Origin: Chloroflexota bacterium
Lineage (GTDB): Bacteria; Chloroflexota; Limnocylindria; Limnocylindrales; CSP1-4
Direction: 5' to 3'
Assembly: GCA_016200745.1 (NCBI GenBank)
Contig: JACQEF010000023.1
Coordinates: 1-6,355 of the forward strand
Length of the DNA stretch: 6,355 nt
Positions 1-5,959 of the stretch are shown here, piece after piece; position 1 is the stretch's first letter, and each line of letters begins with the position of its first letter. Made by a program: the position numbers and the translations under genes. The notes under the pieces are model-generated. The model did no database searches and was not told where the DNA came from. It saw only the letters and a program-made list of their open reading frames with translations.

Positions 1-2
1 CC

Positions 3-641
3 CTGGCCGCCGTCTCGGATGCCGCCTTCCCCTACCGCCCCGCGCGGCTCATCTCGGTCGGCTCGGTCCCGGTCTATGCGCTCCGGGTGACCTACGTCGG
101 CGAGCTCGGCTGGGAGCTGTATGCGCCCACCGAGTACGGGCGGGCGCTCTGGACGACGCTGTGGGAGGCCGGCCGGTCGCACGGCCTGGTCGCCGGCGGG
201 TACCGGGCGATCGACGCGCTCCGGCTCGAGAAGGGCTACCGCGTCTGGTCGAGCGACATCACGCCCGACGAGACGCCGTTCGAGGCCGGTCTCGGCTTTG
301 CGGTCAAGCTCGACAAGGGCGTCGACTTCATCGGGCGCGAGGCCCTCCTCGCGGCCCGGGGGGCCGGCCCGCGCAGGCGGCTGCGCTGCCTCGTGCTCGA
401 CGATCCGCGCTCCGTCTGCCTCGGCAACGAGCCCGTCCGCCTCGATGGCCGGATTGTGGGGCGGGTCACCTCGGGTGGTTATGGGTTCGCCGTCGAGCGG
501 TCGATCGCCTACGCCTACCTGCCGCCGGACCTGGCCGCGATCGGGACGCGCGGCGAGGTCGAGGTGTTCGGCGACTGGGTCGCCTTCGAGGTCGCCCGCG
601 AGCCGCTCTACGACCCGACCGGCGAGCGGCTCCGCTCGTGA
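3..641 (+). CDS. GcvT-domain FAD-dependent oxidoreductase, dimethylglycine/sarcosine dehydrogenase type (3' part only)
   Basis: The last 212 residues of a longer protein; the frame is open to the left edge, so the start lies outside the window. What is visible is an aminomethyltransferase (GcvT) fold: YVGELGWELY with its conserved Glu, then a DALRLEKGYR segment, then SSDITPDETPFEAGLGFAVK and DFIGREAL, followed by the C-terminal barrel domain ending YDPTGERLRS. In this family the GcvT part binds tetrahydrofolate and takes up the one-carbon unit released when an N-terminal FAD domain oxidises dimethylglycine, sarcosine or a similar N-methyl amine. The SSDITP..TPFEAGL wording is more typical of these fused dehydrogenases than of the glycine-cleavage T protein, but the FAD domain is not visible, so a stand-alone GcvT remains possible. 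The stop codon overlaps the next gene's start, indicating co-translation. The visible part looks intact. The substrate cannot be told from this fragment. Confidence 0.85.
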   Translation: MAAVSDAAFPYRPARLISVGSVPVYALRVTYVGELGWELYAPTEYGRALWTTLWEAGRSHGLVAGGYRAIDALRLEKGYRVWSSDITPDETPFEAGLGFAVKLDKGVDFIGREALLAARGAGPRRRLRCLVLDDPRSVCLGNEPVRLDGRIVGRVTSGGYGFAVERSIAYAYLPPDLAAIGTRGEVEVFGDWVAFEVAREPLYDPTGERLRS

Positions 642-1444
642 CCCCGACCGAAGCGGAGCTCGACGCCTGGCTGGTCTTCGCGCTGGCCTGCTGCGACGAG
701 GCCGACGCGCTGGCCCTGGCGCAGTTTCGGCGCGACCTGGTCATCGAGACGAAGCCCGACCGTTCGTTCGTGACCGAGGCCGACCAGGCGATCGAGCGCG
801 CGATCCGCGGCCGCATCGCCGAGGCGTACCCGGACCACGGGCTCGTCGGCGAGGAGTACGGCGACGAGGCGGGGCGGGTGAGCGTGACCTGGTACATCGA
901 CCCGATCGACGGCACCCACAACTTCATGCGCGGCGTGCCGCTGTTCGGGACGTTGCTGGCGGTCGAGGCCGGCGGCGAGCTCCAGGTCGGGGTCATGAGC
1001 GCGCCCGCCCTTGGCGGACGCTGGTTCGCGAGACGGGGTGGGGGTGCCTGGGCGGTCGGCTCGATGGGTGCGGATGCCGGCGTCCCGCGGCCCATCCACG
1101 TCTCCCGGGTGACGCGCCTGGCCGATGCGCACCTGCTGTACGGGTCCGCCCAGGAGATCGCCGACAGTGGCGAGGCGCCGGGCTTCGCGAGCCTCATCGC
1201 GGACGTGTGGCGGGACCGCGGCTTCGGCGACTTCTGGGGCTACGCGTTGGTCGCCGAGGGCGCCGCGGAGGCCATGGTCGAGGTCGGACCGAAGAGCTGG
1301 GACCTCGCCGCGCCGTTGGTGATCATCGAGGAGGCCGGCGGGCGGCTGACCGACCTCGAGGGGCGCCGGACGATCCATTCCGGCACGGTCATCGCCAGCA
1401 ACGGTCCGCTCCACGACGAGATCCTGGCGCGACTTCGCGGCTGA
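638..1444 (+). CDS. hisN: Inositol-monophosphatase-family phosphatase, HisN (histidinol-phosphatase)-like
   Basis: A 268-residue protein, the normal length for the Mg2+-dependent IMPase superfamily. Metal-site motifs are all present: GEE at 71-73, DPIDGT at 88-93 (ligands D88 and D91), and WDLAAPLVIIEEAGG at 221-235 (ligand D222). The N-terminal run with RSFVTEAD at 42-49 and the later GFGDFWGYALVAEG at 196-208 resemble HisN-type histidinol-phosphatases (histidinol phosphate to histidinol, histidine synthesis) more than classic SuhB. Substrate is not fixed by these motifs; inositol phosphate, fructose bisphosphate or another sugar phosphate are alternatives, and no histidine genes lie nearby. 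The start is the GTG that overlaps the upstream TGA as GTGA, giving the right family N terminus. There is no strong ribosome site, so translational coupling to the upstream oxidoreductase gene is likely. Cytoplasmic; no signal peptide or membrane segment. Confidence 0.85.
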   Translation: MTPTEAELDAWLVFALACCDEADALALAQFRRDLVIETKPDRSFVTEADQAIERAIRGRIAEAYPDHGLVGEEYGDEAGRVSVTWYIDPIDGTHNFMRGVPLFGTLLAVEAGGELQVGVMSAPALGGRWFARRGGGAWAVGSMGADAGVPRPIHVSRVTRLADAHLLYGSAQEIADSGEAPGFASLIADVWRDRGFGDFWGYALVAEGAAEAMVEVGPKSWDLAAPLVIIEEAGGRLTDLEGRRTIHSGTVIASNGPLHDEILARLRG

Positions 1445-1631
1445 CCCGGTTCCCGGGCCTAACCGAACGGCCGGGCTGGCGTCTAACCGGCACGTGTCTC
1501 GACGCTTCGCTGTGGATCGTCGTGGAGGTCGAAGGGGCCTGACCTGCGCGTTCGCGGCTTCCCTCGGATTGGGCTTCGCGCCGGTCCGGCCGCTCGTTGC
1601 GCCGCGACGGCATCTGGGGCACAGTGACCCG
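1445..1631 (+). other. Gap between phosphatase and lipoprotein genes
   Basis: About 190 bases with no supported gene. The lipoprotein frame stays open back to a GTG at 1494, but translating from there adds an Arg-rich stretch ahead of the signal peptide that looks like non-coding GC-rich sequence. The left end holds GC-rich hairpin potential just after the phosphatase stop. A seven-base direct repeat, CTAACCG, occurs at 1459-1465 and 1483-1489. A promoter for the lipoprotein should lie here if it is transcribed separately, but I see no convincing -35/-10 pair. Confidence 0.5.
1452..1475 (+). terminator. Possible GC-rich hairpin after the phosphatase gene
   Basis: CCCGGGCC at 1452-1459 can pair with GGCCGGG at 1469-1475, with one bulged G and a nine-base loop. 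A competing shorter hairpin, CCCGG-TTC-CCGGG, occupies 1445-1457 directly after the stop codon. No T-run follows, so intrinsic termination is doubtful; such hairpins also arise by chance at this base composition. Confidence 0.25.
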
Positions 1632-2342
1632 GTGCCTGGTTGCAAGCCGCGTAGTCTCAGGGCGGATCTCGCGCTCCTCGCCCTCCTTCCGGTGCTGGTA
1701 GCGTGCACCGTGGCTGCACCGAATGCCGGAGCGACCGGGCCCGCCTCGCCGCCCGGTTCGGCCTCATCGCCGATGGTGCCGCCGACAGCACCATCGCCTT
1801 CGAGCCAACCCAATGTCTCGCCATCACCGACGGTGATCGCGTCGGCGTCGACGGGTCCGTCCGTCCTGCTCAACTGCGGCGATCGGGGACGGGACTTTCC
1901 CGCCGAGGCGCTGTCTGGTCCGGGCACCGCCGAGCTCGGGACCGACGCGGCAGCGGCCGTCCTGCGGTCGACGATCGCAGCGACGCCGGAGTCGTCGTTT
2001 CCCGCGCATGGCTGGCACCGGGTCCTCGACGACGACACGGGCGCCTGGTTCGTGGCCGTCGGCGACGAGCGCACCCGGGGTTGGCAGGTCAACGTGGGTG
2101 ACCTCAACGGGGTCCTGGACGCGACCGTCTACGGCGCGTGTCACCTCTCGGTGTCCGCGCCACCCGATGTCAGTTACGGGACCTGGTGGCTCGACCCCGC
2201 GGCGAGGGCGCCGTCCGCGGACACGACCAGCCTGGCGATCCTGCTGCGCGAGACGGTCTGCGCCAGTGGCCAGTCGCCCGAGGGCCGCGTGCTGCCCCCC
2301 ACGATCGTCGTCCGCGGTGCTCGGAACTCGCCGCCTCTATGA
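1632..2342 (+). CDS. Secreted lipoprotein of unknown function, 3' end probably frameshifted
   Basis: With the GTG at 1632 as start this is 236 residues: a basic N terminus (K5, R7, R10), a hydrophobic core, and a lipobox LVAC with the lipidated Cys at 25. This start is chosen because it gives a textbook lipoprotein signal; a GTG at 1494 would add 46 unlikely residues. Ribosome-site evidence is weak (GGGG at 1616-1619, 12 bases away). A Ser/Thr/Pro/Ala linker covers about 35-77, followed by a globular domain from about 79 with cysteines at 82, 170 and 210 and the pieces YGTWWLDP (182-189) and CASGQSPEGR (210-219). Similar wording occurs, as I recall, in hypothetical lipoproteins of Chloroflexota and Actinobacteria; no activity is known to me. 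The last residues (GARNSPPL) read like out-of-frame sequence, whereas the next frame gives LGTRRLYDASWYPPR up to a TGA at 2392-2394, which fits the expected family ending better. The gene may therefore be broken near 2313-2322. Confidence 0.65.
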   Translation: MPGCKPRSLRADLALLALLPVLVACTVAAPNAGATGPASPPGSASSPMVPPTAPSPSSQPNVSPSPTVIASASTGPSVLLNCGDRGRDFPAEALSGPGTAELGTDAAAAVLRSTIAATPESSFPAHGWHRVLDDDTGAWFVAVGDERTRGWQVNVGDLNGVLDATVYGACHLSVSAPPDVSYGTWWLDPAARAPSADTTSLAILLRETVCASGQSPEGRVLPPTIVVRGARNSPPL

Positions 2343-2372
2343 CGCGAGCTGGTATCCGCCACGCCTGGTGAC

Positions 2373-2390
2373 GAGCCTGGATCCCGGCTC
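2373..2390. terminator. Palindrome between convergent genes, possible two-way terminator
   Basis: GAGCCTGGATCCCGGCTC is an 18-base inverted repeat with a single mismatched pair. It could form a five-pair stem (GAGCC/GGCTC) with an eight-base loop on either strand. It sits midway between the lipoprotein stop at 2342 and the dedA stop at 2423, where two operons meet. There is no T-run on either side, and if the lipoprotein originally ran to 2394 the repeat would be coding sequence. Low confidence. Confidence 0.25.
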
Positions 2391-2422
2391 CTGACGCCGG
2401 ACGTCGTTCCAGATGTTCGACC

Positions 2423-3094
2423 TCAGGCCGTGACCCCGCTCTGCTCGATCGCGGCGAGCGCAAGGCAGGCCGGACAGCAGGCGTCGGCCCAGTCGGCGAC
2501 CAGCGTCAGAGCCGGTGTCCTCCGGCGCCGCCGCGTGACAACGATCCACCCGGCGCCGCCGACGGCTGCCAGGGCGGCGACACCGATCGCGATCGTTCCG
2601 AGCGCCCCGCCGACAGCCGATACGACGGGTGGACCGATCAGGTAGCCGAGCCCGAAGTGGGCGCCGATGAACAGGCTGTTGCCGATCGTGAGCCCTGTGA
2701 CGAAGGCGACCGCCGGCACGCCGGCCAAGGCGCTCGCGGCGATGGCCACGATCCGGACACCCGGCGTCGACCGGGCGATCGCCACGGACCGGGCGCCACC
2801 GCGGCGCAGCCGCTCTTTCTGCCGGTCAACGCGCTCGGTGGATCCCAGGCGGCCGAGGACCCGAAGGATGAACGGCCGAGCGACGGACCGAAGCAGCCCG
2901 TACTGTGCGATCCCGCCAACGATACTCGCCAGGACGATGGCGACCAGCGCAACCAGCGGGTCGAGGCTGCCCTGGTTCGCTGCGACGCCAGCACCGATGA
3001 TGATCAGGTCGCCTGGCACCGGGATCGGGAGCCCGGCCTCCTTGACCAGGATCAGGCCGGCGACGGCGAGCACTGGCCCAAGGTCTGGCGGCAC
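2423..3094 (-). CDS. DedA-family membrane protein with Cys-containing C-terminal tail
   Basis: A 223-residue integral membrane protein of the DedA/VTT (SNARE-associated) family, whose members act in membrane lipid homeostasis, undecaprenyl-phosphate recycling and envelope stress. The family's N-terminal re-entrant signature is seen as KEAGLPIPVPGD at 18-29, and the conserved Arg/Pro/Arg patch as ARSTPGVR at 107-114, followed by a small-residue helix and a TIGNSLF segment at 136-142. Hydrophobic segments lie near 5-17, 45-65, 112-133, 138-158 and 163-186. A basic cluster (TRRRRR, 187-192) ends the last helix, and a short tail carries CCPAC at 206-210, which is not part of the usual family core. 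The GTG start follows a GAGG ribosome site nine bases upstream. It is the last gene of the minus-strand operon, 15 bases after the upstream gene. The specific substrate is unknown. Confidence 0.85.
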   Translation of the reverse strand: MPPDLGPVLAVAGLILVKEAGLPIPVPGDLIIIGAGVAANQGSLDPLVALVAIVLASIVGGIAQYGLLRSVARPFILRVLGRLGSTERVDRQKERLRRGGARSVAIARSTPGVRIVAIAASALAGVPAVAFVTGLTIGNSLFIGAHFGLGYLIGPPVVSAVGGALGTIAIGVAALAAVGGAGWIVVTRRRRRTPALTLVADWADACCPACLALAAIEQSGVTA

Positions 3095-3103
3095 CCCGGT
3101 CGG

Positions 3104-3107
3104 CCTC
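3104..3107 (-). promoter_or_regulatory. Ribosome binding site supporting the GTG start of dedA
   Basis: Read on the minus strand, GAGG lies nine bases before the GTG at 3094-3092 and just behind the upstream gene's stop codon. It supports this unusual start and gives the family-typical N terminus. Confidence 0.55.
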
Positions 3108-3109
3108 GA

Positions 3110-3715
3110 TCAGGACCGCCGGTCGAGACGCTCGCCGGCCACGGCCAGCGCGATGCCAACCGCCAGGGTCAGTAGTCCGAGCCCGACGCCGGCGATGAAC
3201 CAGACCGATAGCCCGATCATCCCGAACACGATCAGGCTCGCACTCAGCCCGCGGCTCTGGCTCGTCACGGCGGACCGCGTGAACGACGACAGCGCTCCCG
3301 GTGACGGCATGCCGCTCGCGCGGACGAGCTCGTCGGTGCTGGCCCGCAGGATCTCCAGGGTGTCGTCGTCGACCAGGTCGTCGACGACCTCGGCCATGAC
3401 CGCCTCTTCGAAGGCCGCGGCGGCAGCGACGCGGTCGCGCGGCGACGCGACGGAGACCGACCAATCGTTGGCGGCCCACGTGCCGCTGAAGCCACCGCGC
3501 GAGAATGCCCGGATGACGGTCTCGCGGGCGGCCGTCACTGCTTCCTCCAGGAGCGTGGTGCGGCCGGCCGCTGCCGCGGCGGCCCTCGCCCGTCGCTGCG
3601 CGGATCGGCGCGTGGCGTCCGGCGGAGCGATCACGACGACCTGCAGGTTGACCCGGGCGAGTCGTTCGAGCAGGTGGTCGACGCGCGCTCGCGCGGCGTT
3701 CTCCGGTTCGGTCAT
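3110..3715 (-). CDS. Unknown protein with cytoplasmic-type N domain and two C-terminal membrane segments
   Basis: A 201-residue protein I do not recognise. Residues 1-155 are soluble and mostly helical: a charged Arg/Ala-rich part (34-50), a middle with GGFSGTWAANDWSVSVASPRDR (74-95, cut here by no gap), and an acidic run VVDDLVDDDTLE at 110-121. Two hydrophobic helices follow, about 158-174 and 176-193, with a short basic end (ERLDRRS), which suggests a hairpin anchor in the membrane with the main domain in the cytoplasm. No signal peptide and no catalytic motif is visible. The ATG is backed by a strong GGAGG site eight bases upstream. The gene lies 15 bases after the aminotransferase and 15 bases before dedA, so it is co-transcribed with both. 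A structural or regulatory partner of the DedA protein is conceivable but unsupported by sequence. Confidence 0.7.
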   Translation of the reverse strand: MTEPENAARARVDHLLERLARVNLQVVVIAPPDATRRSAQRRARAAAAAAGRTTLLEEAVTAARETVIRAFSRGGFSGTWAANDWSVSVASPRDRVAAAAAFEEAVMAEVVDDLVDDDTLEILRASTDELVRASGMPSPGALSSFTRSAVTSQSRGLSASLIVFGMIGLSVWFIAGVGLGLLTLAVGIALAVAGERLDRRS

Positions 3716-3723
3716 CCCCCGAT

Positions 3724-3728
3724 CCTCC
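3724..3728 (-). promoter_or_regulatory. Strong ribosome binding site of the unknown membrane protein
   Basis: GGAGG on the minus strand, eight bases before the ATG at 3715-3713 and directly after the aminotransferase stop. It fixes the start codon and shows this unrecognised gene is translated on its own account. Confidence 0.7.
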
Positions 3729-3730
3729 GG

Positions 3731-5053
3731 TCAGGCGCCGGCGGCGGCGAGACTTTCGTCGAGGATCGACAAGGCCAGCGCCACCTCATCGGCCGTGGTG
3801 ACGAGTGGCGGGATGATCCGGATCACGTTCACGTACGTGCCGGCGGTGAGGACGATCAGGTGTCGTGCCAGCGCCTCGGCCTGGATTCGCTTGGTGAGGT
3901 CCGGGTCGGGAACCCGCCCGTCGCCGACGCCCGGTCTCACGAACTCGAGGGCGACCATGAGCCCGAGGCCTCGCGCGTCGCCGACCGACGGATACCGAGC
4001 CGCGAGCGCGCGCAATCCCGCCAGGAACTGCAACCCGCGCTCTCGCGCGTTGGCCACCAGCCCCTCGTCCTCGATGACGTCGAGCGTGGCATTCGCCGCG
4101 GCGCACGAGACGACGTTGCCGCCGTACGTCCCGCCGTGCGTCCCGGGCTTCCACTGCGCCATCAGATCCGCCCGGGCCAGGATCCCCGATAGGGGCAGCC
4201 CGGACGCGATCCCCTTGGCCATGACCACGATGTCGGGCTCAACATTCCAGTGCTTGACGGCGAACAGCTCGCCGGTCCGCCCGAACCCGGTCTGCACCTC
4301 GTCGGCGATGAGCAGGATCCCGTGCTGCCGGGTGATCTCGCGCAGTCGCGGCAGGAAACCGGGCGGCGGCACGATGTAGCCGCCCTCGCCCAGGACGGGC
4401 TCGATGATCACCGCCGCAACCCGGTCCGGATAGATGAACTGGTGGAAGGTGAGGTCGAGCTGCGCTTCCCAATCGCACGTGCAGGCGTCGGGCGAGTGCG
4501 GACCGCCGGGCGCCCGGTAGCAGTACGGGTAGGCGGTGTGATAGACGGATCCCGGCAACGGCTCGAACGCCGCGCGGTAGACGTCCTTGGCGGTCGTCAG
4601 GGCCATCGTCTGGGCCGTCCGGCCGTGGTAGCCGTAGCGGAAGGCGATGATCGCCGGACGGCCCGTCGCGGCCCGCGCGAGCTTGACCGAGGCCTCGACC
4701 GCCTCGGCACCCGAGTTGGACAGGAACGCCTGCCACGGTCCGCCGGGCAGCAGCGTGCGCAGGCGGTCATACAGGCGGAGGCCGGGCTCGTGGTACAGGA
4801 TGTTCTGCTGGCCGTGGAGCAGCCTGGCGGCCTGCGCCGCGACCGCCGCCGCGACCCGCGGGTGGGCGTGGCCGGTATTGGTGACCCCGATCCCGGAAGA
4901 GTAGTCGAGGTACCGCTGCCCGTCGCGGGTGATCAGCCACGAGCCCTCGCCGCGGTCGACGTCGAGGTTGGTGATGCGGCTCCAGACAGCCGGCACGACC
5001 GAGTGATCGGGGAGGGCCTGGCTGGCCGGGTCTCGCCTCTCGGTCTCGAGCAT
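3731..5053 (-). CDS. Class III PLP-dependent aminotransferase, 4-aminobutyrate/polyamine type
   Basis: A complete 440-residue fold-type I aminotransferase of class III (GabT, putrescine and ornithine aminotransferase group). Visible cofactor residues: SNSGAEA at 112-118 (phosphate-binding turn), YGYHGRT at 140-146, E218 in VIIEPV, D251 in the IADEVQTGFGRTG run at 249-261, the Schiff-base lysine K280 in VMAKGIASGLPLSG, and THGGTYGGN at 305-313. The enzyme moves the terminal amino group of an omega-amino acid or diamine to 2-oxoglutarate or pyruvate; the exact donor is not readable from motifs. An insertion at about 172-195 holds C178, C191 and C193, as I recall from some archaeal and thermophile GabT-like enzymes. 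The ATG has a GGAG site eight bases upstream. It sits 16 bases downstream of the PotC-like permease, which favours an imported polyamine or GABA-like compound as substrate. It appears intact. Confidence 0.9.
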   Translation of the reverse strand: MLETERRDPASQALPDHSVVPAVWSRITNLDVDRGEGSWLITRDGQRYLDYSSGIGVTNTGHAHPRVAAAVAAQAARLLHGQQNILYHEPGLRLYDRLRTLLPGGPWQAFLSNSGAEAVEASVKLARAATGRPAIIAFRYGYHGRTAQTMALTTAKDVYRAAFEPLPGSVYHTAYPYCYRAPGGPHSPDACTCDWEAQLDLTFHQFIYPDRVAAVIIEPVLGEGGYIVPPPGFLPRLREITRQHGILLIADEVQTGFGRTGELFAVKHWNVEPDIVVMAKGIASGLPLSGILARADLMAQWKPGTHGGTYGGNVVSCAAANATLDVIEDEGLVANARERGLQFLAGLRALAARYPSVGDARGLGLMVALEFVRPGVGDGRVPDPDLTKRIQAEALARHLIVLTAGTYVNVIRIIPPLVTTADEVALALSILDESLAAAGA

Positions 5054-5061
5054 GTCGGAAT

Positions 5062-5065
5062 CTCC
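5062..5065 (-). promoter_or_regulatory. Ribosome binding site of the aminotransferase
   Basis: GGAG on the minus strand, eight bases before the ATG at 5053-5051 and just after the potC stop codon (5072-5070). It supports the chosen start and independent translation within the operon. Confidence 0.6.
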
Positions 5066-5069
5066 AGGA

Positions 5070-5959
5070 TCAGCGGATACGGGCGGCTCGGCCCGATCGG
5101 AGCGACGTCAGCCCGACGAGCGCCACCGCGCCGAGGAAGATGATCGACCCGATGACGTTGATCTGCACGGGCAGCGCGTTGCGCTGGATCGAGTAGATCC
5201 AGATCGGGAAGGTGTTCGTCGTCCCGGACACGAAGTTGGTGATCACGAAGTCGTCGATCGACAGGCTGAACGCCAGCAGCGCGGCGGCCATCACGCCGGG
5301 GAGGATGAGGGGGAAGGTCACCTTCCAGAAGGTCGTCAGCTCGTTGGCGCCGAGGTCCATCGCGGCCTCCTCGAGCCGCCGGTCGAAGCCGGCCAGTCGC
5401 GCCTTCACGGTCACGACCACGTAGCTGATGTTGAACATGATGTGGGCGATCAGGATCGTGGCGAACCGGTCGGGTACAGCGTCGGCACGCTGCCGGACAG
5501 CGGCGGCAGCGCGGTCGCCACGAACAGCGTGAGCATGCTCGCGCCGAGCACGATCTCGGGCGTCGCCATCGGCAGGAAGATGATCCCGTTGAGCGCGCCC
5601 CGACCGCGGAAGTGGTAGCGGGTCAGGGCCAGCCCAAGCATGGTGCCCATGATCGTGGCCGCGACCGTCGACAGGACCGCGATCAGGAGGCTCGTCCGGA
5701 CCGCGTCCCCCAGGCCCGGCCAATCGAACGGGTGGAGCCAGCCGCTCAGCGAGAACTCGTTCCAGACGTAGTTGAACTTGCCCTCGGGGCGGTTGAACGA
5801 GAACACGATCATGACGATGATCGGGATCATCAGGTACAGGATCGCGAGCGCCGTGAAGGCAGGCAGCACGCGCGGGCCCAGCCGCTGACCGAGCGAACCG
5901 CGCGGCGCGGCCCTGGTCCGCGGCGCCGCTGCCGGCACGGTCGTCGTGTCCGTCGCCAT
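5070..5959 (-). pseudogene. potC: PotC-like ABC transporter permease, interrupted by a one-base frameshift
   Basis: Inner-membrane permease of the spermidine/putrescine-type ABC importers (binding-protein-dependent permease domain). The first frame, from the ATG at 5959, gives 163 good residues: a Thr/Ala/Arg-rich N terminus, a first membrane helix (about 34-53, ending before FSFNRPEGK), periplasmic and helical segments, and LPMATPEIVLGAS, reaching TLYP. It then runs out of frame to a stop at 5450. The family sequence continues in the next frame from 5471 as DRFATILIAH, includes the EAA loop EEAAMDLGAN (joined numbering about 197-206) that contacts the ATPase, SIDDFVITNF at 234-243, and ends at 5070. 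Joined length is 296 residues, normal for PotC. Restoring one G in the CCCG stretch at 5474-5471 mends the frame. No classic slippery heptamer is present, so a sequencing error or a real inactivating deletion is likelier than programmed shifting. The start overlaps the potB-like stop as TGATG. Confidence 0.85.

Noticed and set aside
1459..1489. CTAACCG direct repeat as an operator
   Set aside because: Seven bases repeated once, 24 bases apart, with no dyad symmetry and no regulator gene nearby; compatible with chance.
1597..1625. Possible promoter TTGCGC, 17-base spacer, CACAGT ahead of the lipoprotein start
   Set aside because: Only three of six bases match the -35 consensus and the -10 match is poor; such pairs are frequent by chance.
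608..2107. A 499-codon open frame on the minus strand
   Set aside because: It lies antisense to the phosphatase and lipoprotein genes, is rich in Arg, Pro and Ala with no family motif, and follows from the G/C bias at third codon positions of the real genes.
3361..3390. GTC/GAC repeats including a perfect 12-base palindrome at 3377-3388
   Set aside because: Explained by preferred codons for the Val/Asp run VVDDLVDDD in the protein on the minus strand.
2667..4379. A 570-codon open frame on the plus strand
   Set aside because: It is antisense to dedA, the unknown membrane protein and the aminotransferase, crosses all their junctions, and has a low-complexity Ser/Arg/Thr composition. The minus-strand genes have family motifs and ribosome sites.
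4250..5143. A 297-codon open frame on the plus strand
   Set aside because: Antisense to a clearly recognised aminotransferase; Arg/Gly/Val-rich with no domain.
5465..5480. Programmed ribosomal frameshift in potC
   Set aside because: A slip of proline tRNA on A-CCC-G is imaginable, but there is no slippery heptamer and no evident stimulator hairpin, and transporter permeases are not known to use it.
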